The position numbers were made by a program, and so were the translations under genes. A stretch of 64,000 nucleotides of DNA from Apiotrichum sp. Y4204 (Eukaryota; Basidiomycota; Tremellomycetes; Trichosporonales; Trichosporonaceae), in assembly GCA_025531455.1 (NCBI GenBank), contig JAMYHL010000043.1, forward strand, positions 1 to 64,000. Reading direction: 5' to 3'. Below are positions 47,830-58,978 of this stretch, piece after piece (within the stretch, counting starts at the first letter, position 1; every line of letters starts with the position of its first letter). The notes below the pieces were generated by a model. It did not search any database and was not told the DNA's origin. It saw only the letters and a program-made list of their open reading frames with translations.

Positions 47830-49009
47830 GTTGAGGCCAAACGGCAGATTCTGTGTCCAAGAAGAACACGATACGGTAGCTGGATGGAGGTGATGGACAA
47901 AGATATAGCGATCACAATGTCTTGGATGGTGTGAAGAGCAACGAGAACAAGCGGTGTAGTGTTGCCGTTGGGTGACTGGAGTCAAGAAGAAACAATGGGT
48001 GGGTGGCTGCAGACCAGCGCAGTTGCAACGTTGTCAGCAAGAACTCTAGAGAGTTGGTTGGTCTTGTCTTGGATCTAGGGGAGGGGGGAGAGGATGGAGA
48101 TCGTGAGTCGAGAGGTGTCGTCTTCGTCTTCGTACCTCTTGTCTTGCCTCGCGCTCTCAGCTCTCAAGGCAGTAGCACAACCCCAGAGGTCCAGAGAGAG
48201 GGGACGAGATGATGCCGAGAGGAGGGAGACCGCGGGGACTCGTTTCGTTCGTTTAGCGCAGGGGAGAGCGAGAGAGAGTATGTAAATGAACTCGGTGCCG
48301 CTCCAACGCAACACAGCAGGAGACGAAGAGCACCGAGCAAAGGAGCAATGTCCAAGGACAGAGGTACAGAGATGCTCGAGGTGTAGTTGAGCTCACGCGG
48401 GGCGGAAGACAGAAGGAAGGGGGGGCAGAAGTGCCCAGTGGCGGCGGAGTGTGTAAGTTGTCTCTCTATGCGGGTGTGAATGGGCTCTGGCGCTTTGGGG
48501 GGACAGAGGGAGAAGAAGGTGTCCAAGGCATGAGGCCAGAGGTCTGGCGAATGGGGGATCTCAGGGAAGGAGGAGTGGGGAAATGCGGGGTGTGTCCGGG
48601 GTGCCAGGGCACGATGGCGAGGTGAAAGTGGGGAAGGCGGAATGTGAGAGCCGAACAAGGTTTCCACAAGACTGCGCGAACGGCGCGCTGTGGAACCAAC
48701 TAGTACTGATATACTACGACTGAGTTGTGAAGGGAGAGAGAAGTCAAGGCACTGTCGAGAGGGAAAGGGCGACCGAGGAGAAACACGAGAGCCAATTTAG
48801 AACTTGGGGTAGCTGCGGGGAACAGGCAGAATCAACTCAAGTGGCGACGGGGGCGCGGTGACGGCGTGGTAACCGGCGGTGTGGATGGACAGTTACTTGT
48901 TGGGTGTGCTCATTACTACCTGTCTTCAATTGCCATTAATTGCTCTAATGTAACTCAACCTCTCAACAAAGTCAACATCAGCGATCAACGCAGCAGCAAT
49001 AATCCTGTT

Positions 49010-49114
49010 GATGCCAAGTTGCTAGTGGCAAACAAGATAGTGCGATGACTAGAGGCATGATGACTCGGAGATTGAACCAATCTGTTGCGACCTTTCCGCT
49101 TTGCCACTGGCATC
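49010..49114. other. nested inverted repeat with tRNA-like acceptor stem
   Basis: GATGCCA (49010-49016) pairs with TGGCATC (49108-49114). AGTGGCAAA (49024-49032) pairs with TTTGCCACT (49100-49108). AGATTG-AAC-CAATCT forms a terminal hairpin at 49069-49083. On the minus strand a TGGCAAAGCGG A-box-like string follows the first stem. A proper anticodon arm and T loop are lacking, so it is not called a tRNA. Confidence 0.45.
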
Positions 49115-49495
49115 CTCGCTTGGTCTTGCTCTCGACGTGTCCCTTGCGCGCCTTGCGACACAAATGCATGCGTTCCGGCGGCTTCGGTGTCGGTCCATTG
49201 TTCGACTCCAGAGATACCTGGCGACTACGACTGCAATCTGGACCACCGGTATTTTCCTGCTCTCAAACTTTCTTGTGTATTGAACTGCAGCAACTCGATG
49301 TGTTGTCTCTCGAGCATCGAGGTCCGAGTACAGACCAGCACAGGGACGCAGGCAGTGACAGCCGTGCAGAACATGCAGAGGACGAGGACGCAGGGCTTGG
49401 TTGGCTTTTAGACCAACTTATGAACCCCACAATTTCACACTTGTCCCTGGGCTCCCCTGAAACCCTGAGCCCCCCTTGGGTCCCCGCAGGAACCA

Positions 49496-49525
49496 CCCCA
49501 CAAGGGCCGCGGGGGCCCTGTGGGG
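49496..49525. other. GC-rich hairpin, 12-bp stem with one bulge
   Basis: CCCCAC-A-AGGGCC pairs with GGCCCT-GTGGGG around a GCGGG loop. It lies in the bHLH/UbiB-like spacer far from either start codon. Confidence 0.6.
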
Positions 49526-50292
49526 AAAGAAGCCGCATACGGGGTTCATCTTTGCCGGCCAGGCCAGCGCGCTGCTTGATTAGGCATGAGACAGAACATG
49601 ATTGGGCTTGGACCTTGTTTGTTTAATTGTTTACGGTTGCAGGGCTCGTAGGGCGTACAGGGGCATTTCCGATGGGCGGGCTGAAATGAAAGCGGATCGG
49701 AACCAAGGCTCAACACCCAAGGCGCCCGGACCTCGGGTCATTACCCGTGAACTTCCTTCCAATCCCTCCCATTGCCGATATGGCAAATTGCGGCAACCTT
49801 GCCGGTTCGCCGGAACGTCAACCTCCACTCGTGTAGTGTTGGAAAGCTGCATTGGCCCCGGCCGGGGAGGCGGGCATGGCCGACATGGCCGATAACCCAG
49901 AACGGCCAGAAACTCACGGCGGTCCATCTACCTAGTTTCCATGAGCCCAGAGCAATGGCACAGTGCCTGATGGGCAGGTCGATGATCGATGATGGCCTGA
50001 TGACGTCGAACATTGTGCAGACACGTAACAACACCAGTTGATGTTGCCCAGTCACGTTCTCACTTTTACGTAACACGTAGTCAAAAATGCTCCCGTTTTG
50101 AGCATGCTCCCTCGGCCTTGTCGGGCACGGGTCGCAATGTCCGGCGATCGCACGACTCTTGGGATCTTGGCATCTCGGGATCTTGGGTAATCTTCAAGAA
50201 TTCAAGATATCGTTCTTATCGACAGGATATTTGATCAACTTTCGGGTCGTCGGACGCTTGGACGTCTGAACAACACATTTTCCAAAAGAGCC

Positions 50293-52489
50293 ATGCTGCG
50301 ACCAGCAGTGGCAGCCCTCCGACAAGGGTTATACCAAGCACCTTCTCGATATATCGCATCTCCGAGGACACTACGGCAAGGGCAAAACGTCGTTCATGCA
50401 CGACTTTTAACGGGTCAGAGATGGCCTGTTGCCTCCTCGCTTTCTACTCTCGGCCACCAGTACCATTCACCCCCTTTTCTCCCATCTCCCGCGACCCGTC
50501 GGATTTTATTTCCAGCCTCTCGTGCGGCTCGACCACTTCAAAATGCTTTGCTCAAGGGATACAGCACTGAGGCCGGAAGCAGCTCTTCTGGTAGAGGTGC
50601 TCGACGATATCGCCGCTTGCAAATTCTCCTTGCGCTAGTGGCTGCCTTTGCCGTTCTCTACAACGTCTATCCGCCATTCCGTCACACGACTCTCGCCATT
50701 GTCCGTTGCTCCCGGTTAATGAAGGCCGTCGTCCTGGACGTATGGGACTACAAGCAGACTTTCGCCAAGGAGGCTCTTCTAGGCGACAGTGACGGCAACA
50801 TGTCGGCCGAGGAGGTGGCTGAAAAGCGTCAGCTTCGCAAAGCGTGTCACCTTCGCTCGGCAGAGCGCATTCTTGAGGCGCTCAAGAAGAACTCTGGCAT
50901 TTACGTCAAAATTGGTCAACATATTGCGGCAGTACAGGTCCTTCCTAAGGAGTGGACGACCACAATGAGACCCCTTCAAGACCAATGTGTGCCGACCCCT
51001 CTTGTTGAAACGGATGCCATGCTCAAGGACGACCTCGGTTTAGGTATCAACGACTTGTTTATCGATTTTGAGCCGCATCCAATCGGTGTCGCGTCTTTGG
51101 CACAGGTGCATCGCGCTGTAGATCGTAAATCAGGTCGACCAGTTGCCGTCAAAGTTCAACATGCGGACCTCCAGGAGTTCGCTATGATCGACATGGCCAC
51201 TGTCAACCTCGCCATCCGCTTTGTTAAGCACATTTTCCCGGACTTCGAATTTGGTTGGCTTGGAGAGGAAATGAACGAAATGCTACCCCTCGAGATGAAC
51301 TTCCGACATGAGGCGGAGAACTCATTGCGCTGTCGCCAGGACTTCCAGCATCTTAAAGGCGAGACGAGTCTCTACATCCCGGAGGTGCTGTGGGCAGAGC
51401 GTCGCTGCTTGGTGATGGAGTTTATTGAGGGAGCCCGCGTCGATGACCTCGCCTATCTCAAGCGTCACAAGATCGATCGCAATGAGGTTAGCCAGGAGCT
51501 TTCGCGCATCTTCTCCCAAATGGTATACCTGAACGGCTTCTTCCACGCGGACCCTCATCACGGTAACCTCCTCATTCGCCCGAAGGCGCCTGGGTCGTCC
51601 TCGCCATTCAACTTCGATATTTGTCTCTTAGACCACGGCCAATATTTCGATATCCCTCCTGATCTCCGCGTCAACTACGCACACTTCTGGCTTGCTCTTA
51701 TGACTCCAGCCTCTGAGCAAACCATTAAAGACCGCAAGAAGTATGCCAAGCTGGTTGGCAATATCGGTGATGATATGGTAGGTCACCACAACACAAACTC
51801 TGCTGACCGTCAAGTACCCGTACCTCGAGAGTGCCATCACGGGACGTGTTTCCATGGACACGGATGTCGACTTGGAGGGCAATCAGCCTTCCTCATTGCT
51901 GGACTCGAGCAAGCCTACCGAGGGAAATAAGGATGCCGACCAACTCAAAAAGCTGCAAACGGTCGTGCAGGATCGCGAAGGTCTCATCCTTGGAATCTTT
52001 GATTTACTGAGGACTGTTCCAAGGTCAGTACAGAGTCGAAAACAGTCTGTGACAACTCTAACTCATTCCAGGCGACTCCTCATGATTTTGAAGCTGTCTG
52101 ATCTTCAACGCTCGTTGGACTACAGTCTGGCGACAACTCATGGACAGTATCGAGTCTATGTCATCATCGGCCATTACTGTGCTAAAGCTGGTGAGGAATA
52201 TTGCAATTATCACTCTATACGTTGGCTGACCATACTCTCAGTCTGGCAAGCGGCCGTCGGTGACTTCAAGCGTGAATGGCAGACAAAGGGATGGTCCTTC
52301 GGTCTCTTCGGCCGTCTGGCAAAGTCATGGTTGAGCTGCGCATATTACGAAGCGTTCTTCGGCACGTTGGAGCTAGGCATGGACCTCGGCGCGCGTTTCC
52401 GCAACATCGGGCTATGGCTCAACGGTTTTAGAAAGGGAGGTCTCGAGGCAGCTTCTAAGGAAATGGCTGGCCTGAAATCGCCCACTTAG
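50293..52489 (+). CDS. mitochondrial UbiB/ADCK1-like atypical kinase (Mcp2/Cqd2 type)
   Basis: Member of the ABC1/COQ8 protein-kinase-like family acting in mitochondrial coenzyme Q or lipid homeostasis. Exons are 50293-51777, 51815-52023, 52072-52190 and 52242-52489; 686 residues; introns 37, 48 and 51 nt. The N-terminus is a long Arg/Ser/Ala presequence with a membrane segment near residue 115 (ILLALVAAFAVLY). Family motifs are the KxGQ motif (YVKIGQHIAAVQ), the Ala-rich loop region GVASLAQVHRA, the Lys in VAVKVQH, MEFIEGARVDDL, and the catalytic loop FFHADPHHGNLLI with the metal-binding LLDHGQY. KIGQHIAAV and the LDHGQY form favour ADCK1/Mcp2 over Coq8 itself. Exact orthology needs a tree. 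Confidence 0.9.
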
Positions 52490-53197
52490 ATTGTCCTTTT
52501 AGATCTTGTACACATCCGCATGATACACACTTATCCGTGAGATACACTTCACTCATGACCTGAGAGAGGAAGGACGTAAGGATATTGCTTGTGTGTGGAG
52601 TGGAGACCACATAGCATCACCTGTCGTCCTGTCTCACAAGTCACTGTGCTGGTTGGTTCACCTTGAAGGTCCCGCTGTCGAGCTCACGTTTGAAGGTCGG
52701 TTTTGGACTCAATTAATTTACGGTTCTTAATGAGGGATTACACCCCTGATCAAGGGTTCCTATTCTCCACGCAAAAGTGATAAACGCGTCGACGTGGCTT
52801 GCTGATTGCTGCGTCTCCTGTCAGGTCGCGTCGTCACCACACCCGGCCACAGCACCACCTTCATCAGGCCATCAGGGACGAAAGGACTCGATGATGACCA
52901 CAGAAGTGGAGTAAAAACAGCTTCTGCATCATCAATCAACAAAACGCGCGACCCGTCCGACTCTTGGTACCTCCATTGCTCCACTGCTCCTCACTCCAGT
53001 CATCCCCAGGGACTTTTCAGTATACCTCTCCAACTGTCCGATTCCTCCAGACATCCTTGCGACACACTCGTTCCTCGCGCATTCTCCCACCCTCCTCTTC
53101 CTCGGCAACTCCAGACTTATTACTCTCAACGTCCATCGCAGAGCTGCTTTGCACTCGTTTGTCACTCCAACCGCTCTCACCCCCTTGACTCTCTAAA
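52490..53197. other. 708-bp spacer between UbiB-like gene and MPDU1 gene
   Basis: It contains the 3' UTR of the upstream gene and a C/T-rich promoter and leader (about 52960-53195) for the next. No gene or repeat stands out. Confidence 0.6.
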
Positions 53198-54306
53198 ATG
53201 ACGCTCCATTCTGCCGTGAGTGGACAAGCCACGCCAATGACAACGACATTGCAACTGTAACTTTGCCGTCCCATTTCTAACAAACGAGATCACGACTGTA
53301 ACACACAACATCCCATGGTTCCTCCGACAGCCAGCAACTGCTCTTATCGGGGAGAAATGCTACACGACTCTCGTCTACGACTTCAACATCACTGATGTTG
53401 AATGTCTGAAGTACGCGCTATCGAAGGGCTTGGGCTTCGGCATTGTCCTCGGTGGCAGTATTGTGAAGATTCCTCAGGTGATTGCTCTATCATCGAGTAC
53501 TTCTGATGCCAGATTATCAAAATCGTTAAGAACCATACCACTCGAGGACTTTCGTTGTCTGCCTATGTGAGTGGATTACCCGTCTGGTAGAGGAGGTACT
53601 CCGACAATCATGGATGGATGTTGACCAGTGCAGAACCTGGAAACGGTATCTTATGCCATCTCTCTGGCGTATGCTGCCCGCGGAGGGTTTCCATTCTCAA
53701 CCTACGGCGAGAACCTCTTCATTACGATCCAGAATGTCGTCATTATTCTCATGATTCTTTACTACACCACTCCCAGGAGCTCCTATTCCGGACTCGGCGG
53801 ACAGCTATCGGCCCCGTCGTCGTCGCCATCCGCAGTGCGCCGAGTAACGACTGGTTTGATCATTATTGTTCTGTTCCTCCTCTTCCTCTGGAATCGCACC
53901 CTGTGCCCACCGTCCACTCGTAGGTCCTGTTTCGTGAGATTTCGCTCTAACGACAGTGGCCTTCCTTCAGCTGAGCACTATTCCTATCGGTCTGCTGTCC
54001 AAGGCTCCCCAGATTATGGAGAACTACACAAACCGCTCAACCGGCAACCTTTCGGCCTTTGCGGTCTTCAGCGCGCTCATCGGCTGCCTCGCTCGCATGT
54101 TTACAACGAAGCAGGAGATAAAGGACCCCATCGTGTTCTGGGGCTTTGCCGGTGCAACGCTGTTGAATATGGCTGTTGCCTTCCAGATGGTCATGTACTG
54201 GCATAGCGCTGGCGACGAGTTGCTCGACAATAAGGCTCGTTTTGGAAAGGAAGGCTCGATCATGGAGGAGGGGTCGACTGGTCGTTGGTCTCGCAAGCTG
54301 GACTAG
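53198..54306 (+). CDS. MPDU1/Lec35-type PQ-loop protein (dolichol-sugar utilisation)
   Basis: ER membrane protein needed for use of dolichol-phosphate-mannose/glucose in glycan and GPI synthesis. Exons are 53198-53215, 53289-53477, 53513-53566, 53634-53919 and 53957-54306; 298 residues; introns 73, 35, 67 and 37 nt. The two PQ motifs are in GGSIVKIPQ-IIKIV (split by intron 2) and LLSKAPQIMENY, each followed by the NHTTRGLSLSAY or NRSTGNLSAFAVF turn characteristic of the family. Seven hydrophobic segments are apparent. A FPFSTYGEN segment matches the family's FPFSSWGE motif. ATG at 53198 starts an 18-nt first exon. Confidence 0.93.
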
Positions 54307-54808
54307 AGACACACAACGACCACGTTTGCTGTTAGAGTGCTGTGGATGTACACATGTCCTGTTTCGCGAGTCTGCTTCTTTGTGCGCGTGCTCGTTCTTG
54401 CCTCGAGGCCTCAAGGCCTATCGAGGTGCAGCGGAGTGGAGCATTGGCCCTTGACCTGGCCCTTCATTCAGGCTTTGTTGTGCTTTGATTATCACCACGT
54501 CGCACCGGCGCCTGCGAACGGTTCCCATGATCCCATAGCCCACGGCTGTGTGTATATTGCCTTCCCTCTTGTTGAGTTGGTGTGTATGACGGGGAACACC
54601 CCGCCAAAGCTGTCGGACCCGTACACACCGCGCACCGCTTGGCTGATCCTTCCTTCCCTGTGTTCTCATCTTCTATCATTCTTCTCTTTCATTCTTTCAT
54701 TCATTCTTCCATTCCTCCATTCTCTGGTTCTTTTCATAAACACTCTCTCCCTATCTTGTCCTAGCGTTTACCTACCATCCATCACCCTCCCACTTCTCGA
54801 CACTCACC
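54307..54808. other. 502-bp spacer before the proline-rich gene
   Basis: It ends in a strongly C/T-rich leader with repeated ATTCTTTC/ATTCATTC (about 54665-54740), typical of fungal promoters. No gene. Confidence 0.6.
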
Positions 54809-55561
54809 ATGCGCATGCGAGGTCACGAAGACGAGGCGTACGAGGCGCCGGCGCCGCCTTCCTTTCCGCCGCCGAGCCGTTCGCAGCGCACCGCGTCACC
54901 CCGTGCTCTGTCAAGTCACTCGAGTGGTTACTTGAGTGAGGAGCGCGTCGTATACCCACCCCAGGCGCCGCCCTCGGCGCGTCCTGTGGCATTCCCTCCA
55001 GAGCGTCATGTCGCATACCTGCCAGAGCGTCCTGTCGCATACCCGCCGGAGCGGCCTGTCGCATACCCGCCGGATCGTCCCGTGTCAAATGTCCCCTCAG
55101 AGCGTACGGTCTACTCATACGTCGCTCAGCCACGAGACAATGCGAGGCCCGCTGCCACCGACTATTGCCCGCCGACGCCTAACGCGTTTGCCCAAGCCGG
55201 CTTCGCCAGGGAACGTGGCGGCTCCGTTCAGTCTTCTGTAATGGGCTCAACCATCAAGAGCGTCTCGCCAGAACCCGGTCGTCTTCCCCGTGCAATCAGT
55301 AATCAGCAAGTAGCGTCAGAGTTCCACCGCGCTCCCGCAAACAGGCAATACCCATCAAACTCCGGCAGTCTGCCTCCCGCGCGAGACTTCATCAGGCCAC
55401 CCAAATATGGTGGTCACTCGAAGCGCGACCAGCTGGGTAGTATCGCCGAAAGCTGGGGTCCCGATCCGTCTGATTCTCTTCGCACTGGGCTCTTCCAACA
55501 TCCGCCCAGCCCCCCGAGCAGTCCCTCGTACGGCGGGCGCGCCAGGCCTAACCGATGGTAA
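54809..55561 (+). CDS. proline-rich disordered orphan protein with octapeptide repeats
   Basis: Single-exon frame of 250 residues with a good start context (CACTCACCATGCGC) after a C/T-rich leader. Composition is Pro/Ser/Arg-rich throughout. Residues about 60-92 contain four to five degenerate copies of PERPVAYP. There is no signal peptide, membrane segment, cysteine pair or catalytic motif. A possible conserved C-terminal segment is DFIRPPKYGG and LGSIAESWGPDPSD. The sustained open frame, codon bias towards C in third positions and promoter-like leader argue that it is real. No family recognised; function unknown, possibly a cytoskeletal or cell-wall adaptor, but that is only a guess. Confidence 0.65.
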   Translation: MRMRGHEDEAYEAPAPPSFPPPSRSQRTASPRALSSHSSGYLSEERVVYPPQAPPSARPVAFPPERHVAYLPERPVAYPPERPVAYPPDRPVSNVPSERTVYSYVAQPRDNARPAATDYCPPTPNAFAQAGFARERGGSVQSSVMGSTIKSVSPEPGRLPRAISNQQVASEFHRAPANRQYPSNSGSLPPARDFIRPPKYGGHSKRDQLGSIAESWGPDPSDSLRTGLFQHPPSPPSSPSYGGRARPNRW

Positions 55562-56440
55562 TCCACTTTGAGATCCTTCCGAGCACCCGAGCATCTGGTA
55601 GGTGAAGTTATCGCATCGCACCGCACCGAACTGACGATCAGCTTAGCATGCACTCGAGTAGTATGCCGACTTTGTACTTGTCGTAAAAGTGTGACTTGTA
55701 GAGATGAATGCATGAGAGACCTGAACTTGAGAGGACAGAGGTTGGGCGGAACCAAAACGGACAGCCAAGTGGTGTCGCAGGGGAAGCAGCGACGTCAGAC
55801 TCGGAGCGCTCGGGTGATCAGGCGACCCACAAACCACACAAAGGCCACACACCGTACACCAGATTCCGTGCATTACAGATTCCGCGCCTCTTGTATGTTT
55901 CGTCCCTGTGCCCCCCTCTCTCGACCCTCTCGCGTCTCCTGTTCCGCTTCCCATTCTTTCTCGATACACCACCACTTCAAGTCATTCTCACATCCCCCAT
56001 TGACATTGAAGTAACCATCACTTGCTCATCGTCTTAGGACCCAGCCTGCTACCAACATTCACTGTTGCGTCTGCCAAACCGTGCAAATAAACCACCACTC
56101 GCGCGGCCCTACACGACACGTCCGCTCGCCGTCCCCGTTCACTATATCGCTTTATCTGATCTCCCGACCATATCCCAACCTTATCCAATCAATTCGCCAT
56201 TTCCCTTTGCACTCCTCACATCAGTCGATCTCTGCACGACTACCTCGACCGTGATCTTTCCTAGTCGAAAGGTGTCTCCCATCTGCCCTTCGTCCGACGG
56301 TTGCCACTCCCACAGACGTCACCGTCCACCACTTGACTGATCACTGTCATATTTCCCACTAGGTGTGACGGAGACGCTCATTGAAGAGGGACGTCTGCTT
56401 GTTGTTGATCTCAAAACCGGCGTCTCATTGAACATCCGTC
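55562..56440. other. 879-bp spacer between proline-rich gene and SLMAP-like gene
   Basis: It contains C/T-rich promoter-like sequence from about 55900 to 56300. An untranslated first exon of the SLMAP-like gene could end near 56362 (CCACTAG). No coding gene supported. Confidence 0.55.
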
Positions 56441-58842
56441 ATGCAATCTCACCAACCACCATTTCACTCCCCAGGCAACCAACATGGCCCGGCACAGCAG
56501 CCATGGGGAGGACCGTTTCCGAGTCTCCACCTGTGGCCGATACAGGACACGTTTCAGATGAAGATGGTCCACCTGCCCGCTGGCCAGAGGGTGAGCAGAA
56601 GATGTGAATTTGACTGACATCACCAGGTCAAAATCGGGCGTCAAACGAATAACAAAACGGTTCCAGGCGAGCGCAACGCATATTTCGACTCCAAGGTTCT
56701 TTCCCGAACACACGCAGAGATTTGGGAGCAGGGAGGCAAGGTAAGCCTTTCTCAAAGCCTTGCGGAATATTCCTGATCCAGGCAGATATGGATTAAGGAT
56801 GTCAAGTCCTCGAATGGAACGTTTATCAACGGTGTTCGGTTGTCACCCGAAGGAGTCGAGAGTGAGCCCTATGAGCTGAAGAGTGAAGACATGGTTGTAA
56901 GTTTGGGAACTTGTCCCGTGAGACTCGATGCAGTTATTCACATTGAATAGGAATTCGGTATCGACATCGTTAGCGAAGACAACCGCGCGATCATTCATCA
57001 CAAGGTGTCCGCCAAGGCGTACTGCGTTTTCGGCCCGGAGGATGCCGCTCTCAGCTCCAGGTGAGGTCATTTGGGCTGCATGCTTGCTAACCTGCAGGGA
57101 ACTGGCTCACTATCAAGTTGACCCTCGTGGAGCTCGGCGTCCTGGAGCCGCACCGCAAGCTGGTGTAAACCCTCTCAGCCAAATGGGACCAGCGGTGATG
57201 AGCGCTGGTGGCAAAATTAGTGGTCTCAGCTTTGACCATGTTTTGCAAAAACTCCAGGTTGGTTTCATGATCGCCAGGCAGTTGCTGATATCTCTTAGAC
57301 CGAATTGAACAAGAGCAAGGAGACTAGCCAGGAGCTTCAAGGTCTTAACAAGGCTATGACTGATGTCCAGGACACTCTGGGAGGTGGCCTTGTGAGTGAC
57401 TTATTCAAAGCATTATGCTGACCATTCAGGCGCCAGGGCAAAATGGTTCTGCCACAGAATACATCCCGGCCCAGTTCCGTAACCCGTCTGCCGAGGCGCA
57501 GGCCGCTCTGGCTGGACCCCATGGACCCCAGGCAGCAGCATTCATTGCCCTTCAAGCCCAGATGACGGATACCCAATCCTCGTTGAATGGCCAGCTGGAC
57601 AGAATCCGCCAGCTAGAAGGCCAACTTCACCAGCAGGAACATCTGAAACAAGAACTGTCATTGGTTCGCCGTGAAATGGAAGAAAGCAAGCACGAGATGG
57701 AAGTCCTTCTTGCGACATCCCGCAAGATTGGTACAAACGGATCCCACCATGGTATGGAGGCTGACGACGACGATGACGATGCGCGAAGCGTTGCCACCGT
57801 CGTCCCAGACAACGACGAGCCCTCAGAGGAGGCACAGCCGTCTGCAGCCACCGCCGATCCCGAGGATTCACCGTCTGTGTCAAACACCGACCTCGCGACC
57901 CGTATACAGTCTTTGACCTCCGAAATGGAGGATGCGCTGCAGCTGTCACGGTCTTTGCAGGCTCAGCACAGCGAAGCTATGACGACTGTCAAACTCCTCA
58001 CGGACCGGCTAGACATGCTTGAAAACGGCGTGTCTGAGAGGGTGTCTGCTGCCGTTGGACGTGCCGAAGAGCGTTGGGAAAACTGGCGCACCATGTTTGA
58101 GGAACGGTGGAAGAAGGAGCGGGATGGGTGGGAAGCGGAGAGGGAGAGGTTGAGGGGCGTGGTAAGGGAGTGGGAGGAGGCAAGTCGTCGAGCCGTTGAA
58201 GAAGAGGAGGAACGGGAAATGAACGAGACTCTCAGCGATGAGAACGACCTCGCCGATGAAGAAGAGGACATTGGGCAGGAGGAGGTCGAAGCTGGGGAAC
58301 TTATCGCCGTCCGAGACCGTTGGCCCAATGGTCTTGAGCCCACCGACCCAGAGCTCGACTCCCCGGAAATCCAGCCTTCTCGCATCGCAGCCAAGCCACG
58401 TCGGCGCCGGCCAAGCACCAAGACATCACTGGCAATGCGCGGCCTCCGATCCGTTGCGAGCGCTGAGGGCGCAAGTACTCCAAAGGGCGGCCTTGAGTCG
58501 TCTCCAGTATCTGAAACGACTCGGCCGAGGGAGCTTCGGCGCGACGCTCTCAACCGTGCCAAACGCGGCCGGGACAAGCTCGCTCGCTCCTCATCGCTCA
58601 ACTCTCTGAACGACAAAGAGTCGTCGGAGAGTGGACGGGAATCTGCGGACACGCTCCGTGGCGACAAGGATCAAGCATCGGACCGCAAACTCGATCATCA
58701 TGCATCAAGCAAGCCCATGCCCAACGTACGATTCACATTCCCTTTAGAATATCTGCTGACGCTGTCACAGTCTATCCCAATAATCACCGTTTTCGCTGTC
58801 GCTGCTGTAGCCGGTGTCCTCTACTATCGCAGCAAGGAGTAG
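56441..58842 (+). CDS. FHA, coiled-coil, tail-anchored protein (SLMAP/Far9/PRO45-like, STRIPAK)
   Basis: Likely membrane-anchored subunit of the STRIPAK phosphatase-kinase complex, which controls cell fusion, septation and cell-cycle exit in fungi. Exons are 56441-56590, 56627-56740, 56786-56896, 56951-57060, 57098-57257, 57299-57391, 57430-58725 and 58771-58842; 701 residues. The FHA domain (about residues 40-130) has [17 protein letters not shown] and [12 protein letters not shown], the phosphothreonine-binding Gly-Arg, Ser-x-x-His and Asn-Gly residues. Coiled coils run at about 260-320 and 390-470. The middle is highly acidic. The last 23 residues are one hydrophobic helix and RSKE, a C-terminal tail anchor ([18 protein letters not shown]) supplied by the 72-nt final exon. 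Order FHA, coiled coil, tail anchor is as in SLMAP. Confidence 0.88.
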
Positions 58843-58978
58843 TCCAGTAGATTGTGTGAAACTGCAACTCCCTGTTCACATGTAACATCAACGATGCACG
58901 TAGCTTCCTGTGAAATGATGATAAGGACAGCCCACTCGGATCAATTCATTCAGGACACTACAGAAAATTTGGAACGGT
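58843..58978. other. convergent 3' spacer, SLMAP-like / SR protein
   Basis: 136 bp of 3' UTR sequence; nothing else seen. Confidence 0.55.

Larger units (their letters stand above)
47830..50292. other. 2.46-kb divergent intergenic region, bHLH / UbiB-like
   Basis: The bHLH-proximal kilobase is C/T-rich on the transcribed strand with several short upstream frames, suggesting a long 5' leader. A tRNA-like nested inverted repeat lies at 49010-49114 and a strong GC hairpin at 49496-49525. The 49600-50200 part has scattered GCCGGGG and GGCCGA motifs. No protein gene is supported. Confidence 0.55.

Noticed and set aside
48164..48667. 167-codon open frame upstream of the bHLH gene
   Set aside because: Low-complexity Pro/Ser/His text in a C/T-rich leader with no family resemblance; more likely chance or an upstream leader frame.
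49010..49114. tRNA gene on the minus strand at the nested inverted repeat
   Set aside because: The acceptor stem is perfect, but the T loop reads CCACTAG instead of TTCRANY and no 7-nt anticodon loop with U33 fits. Kept only as an unexplained structure.
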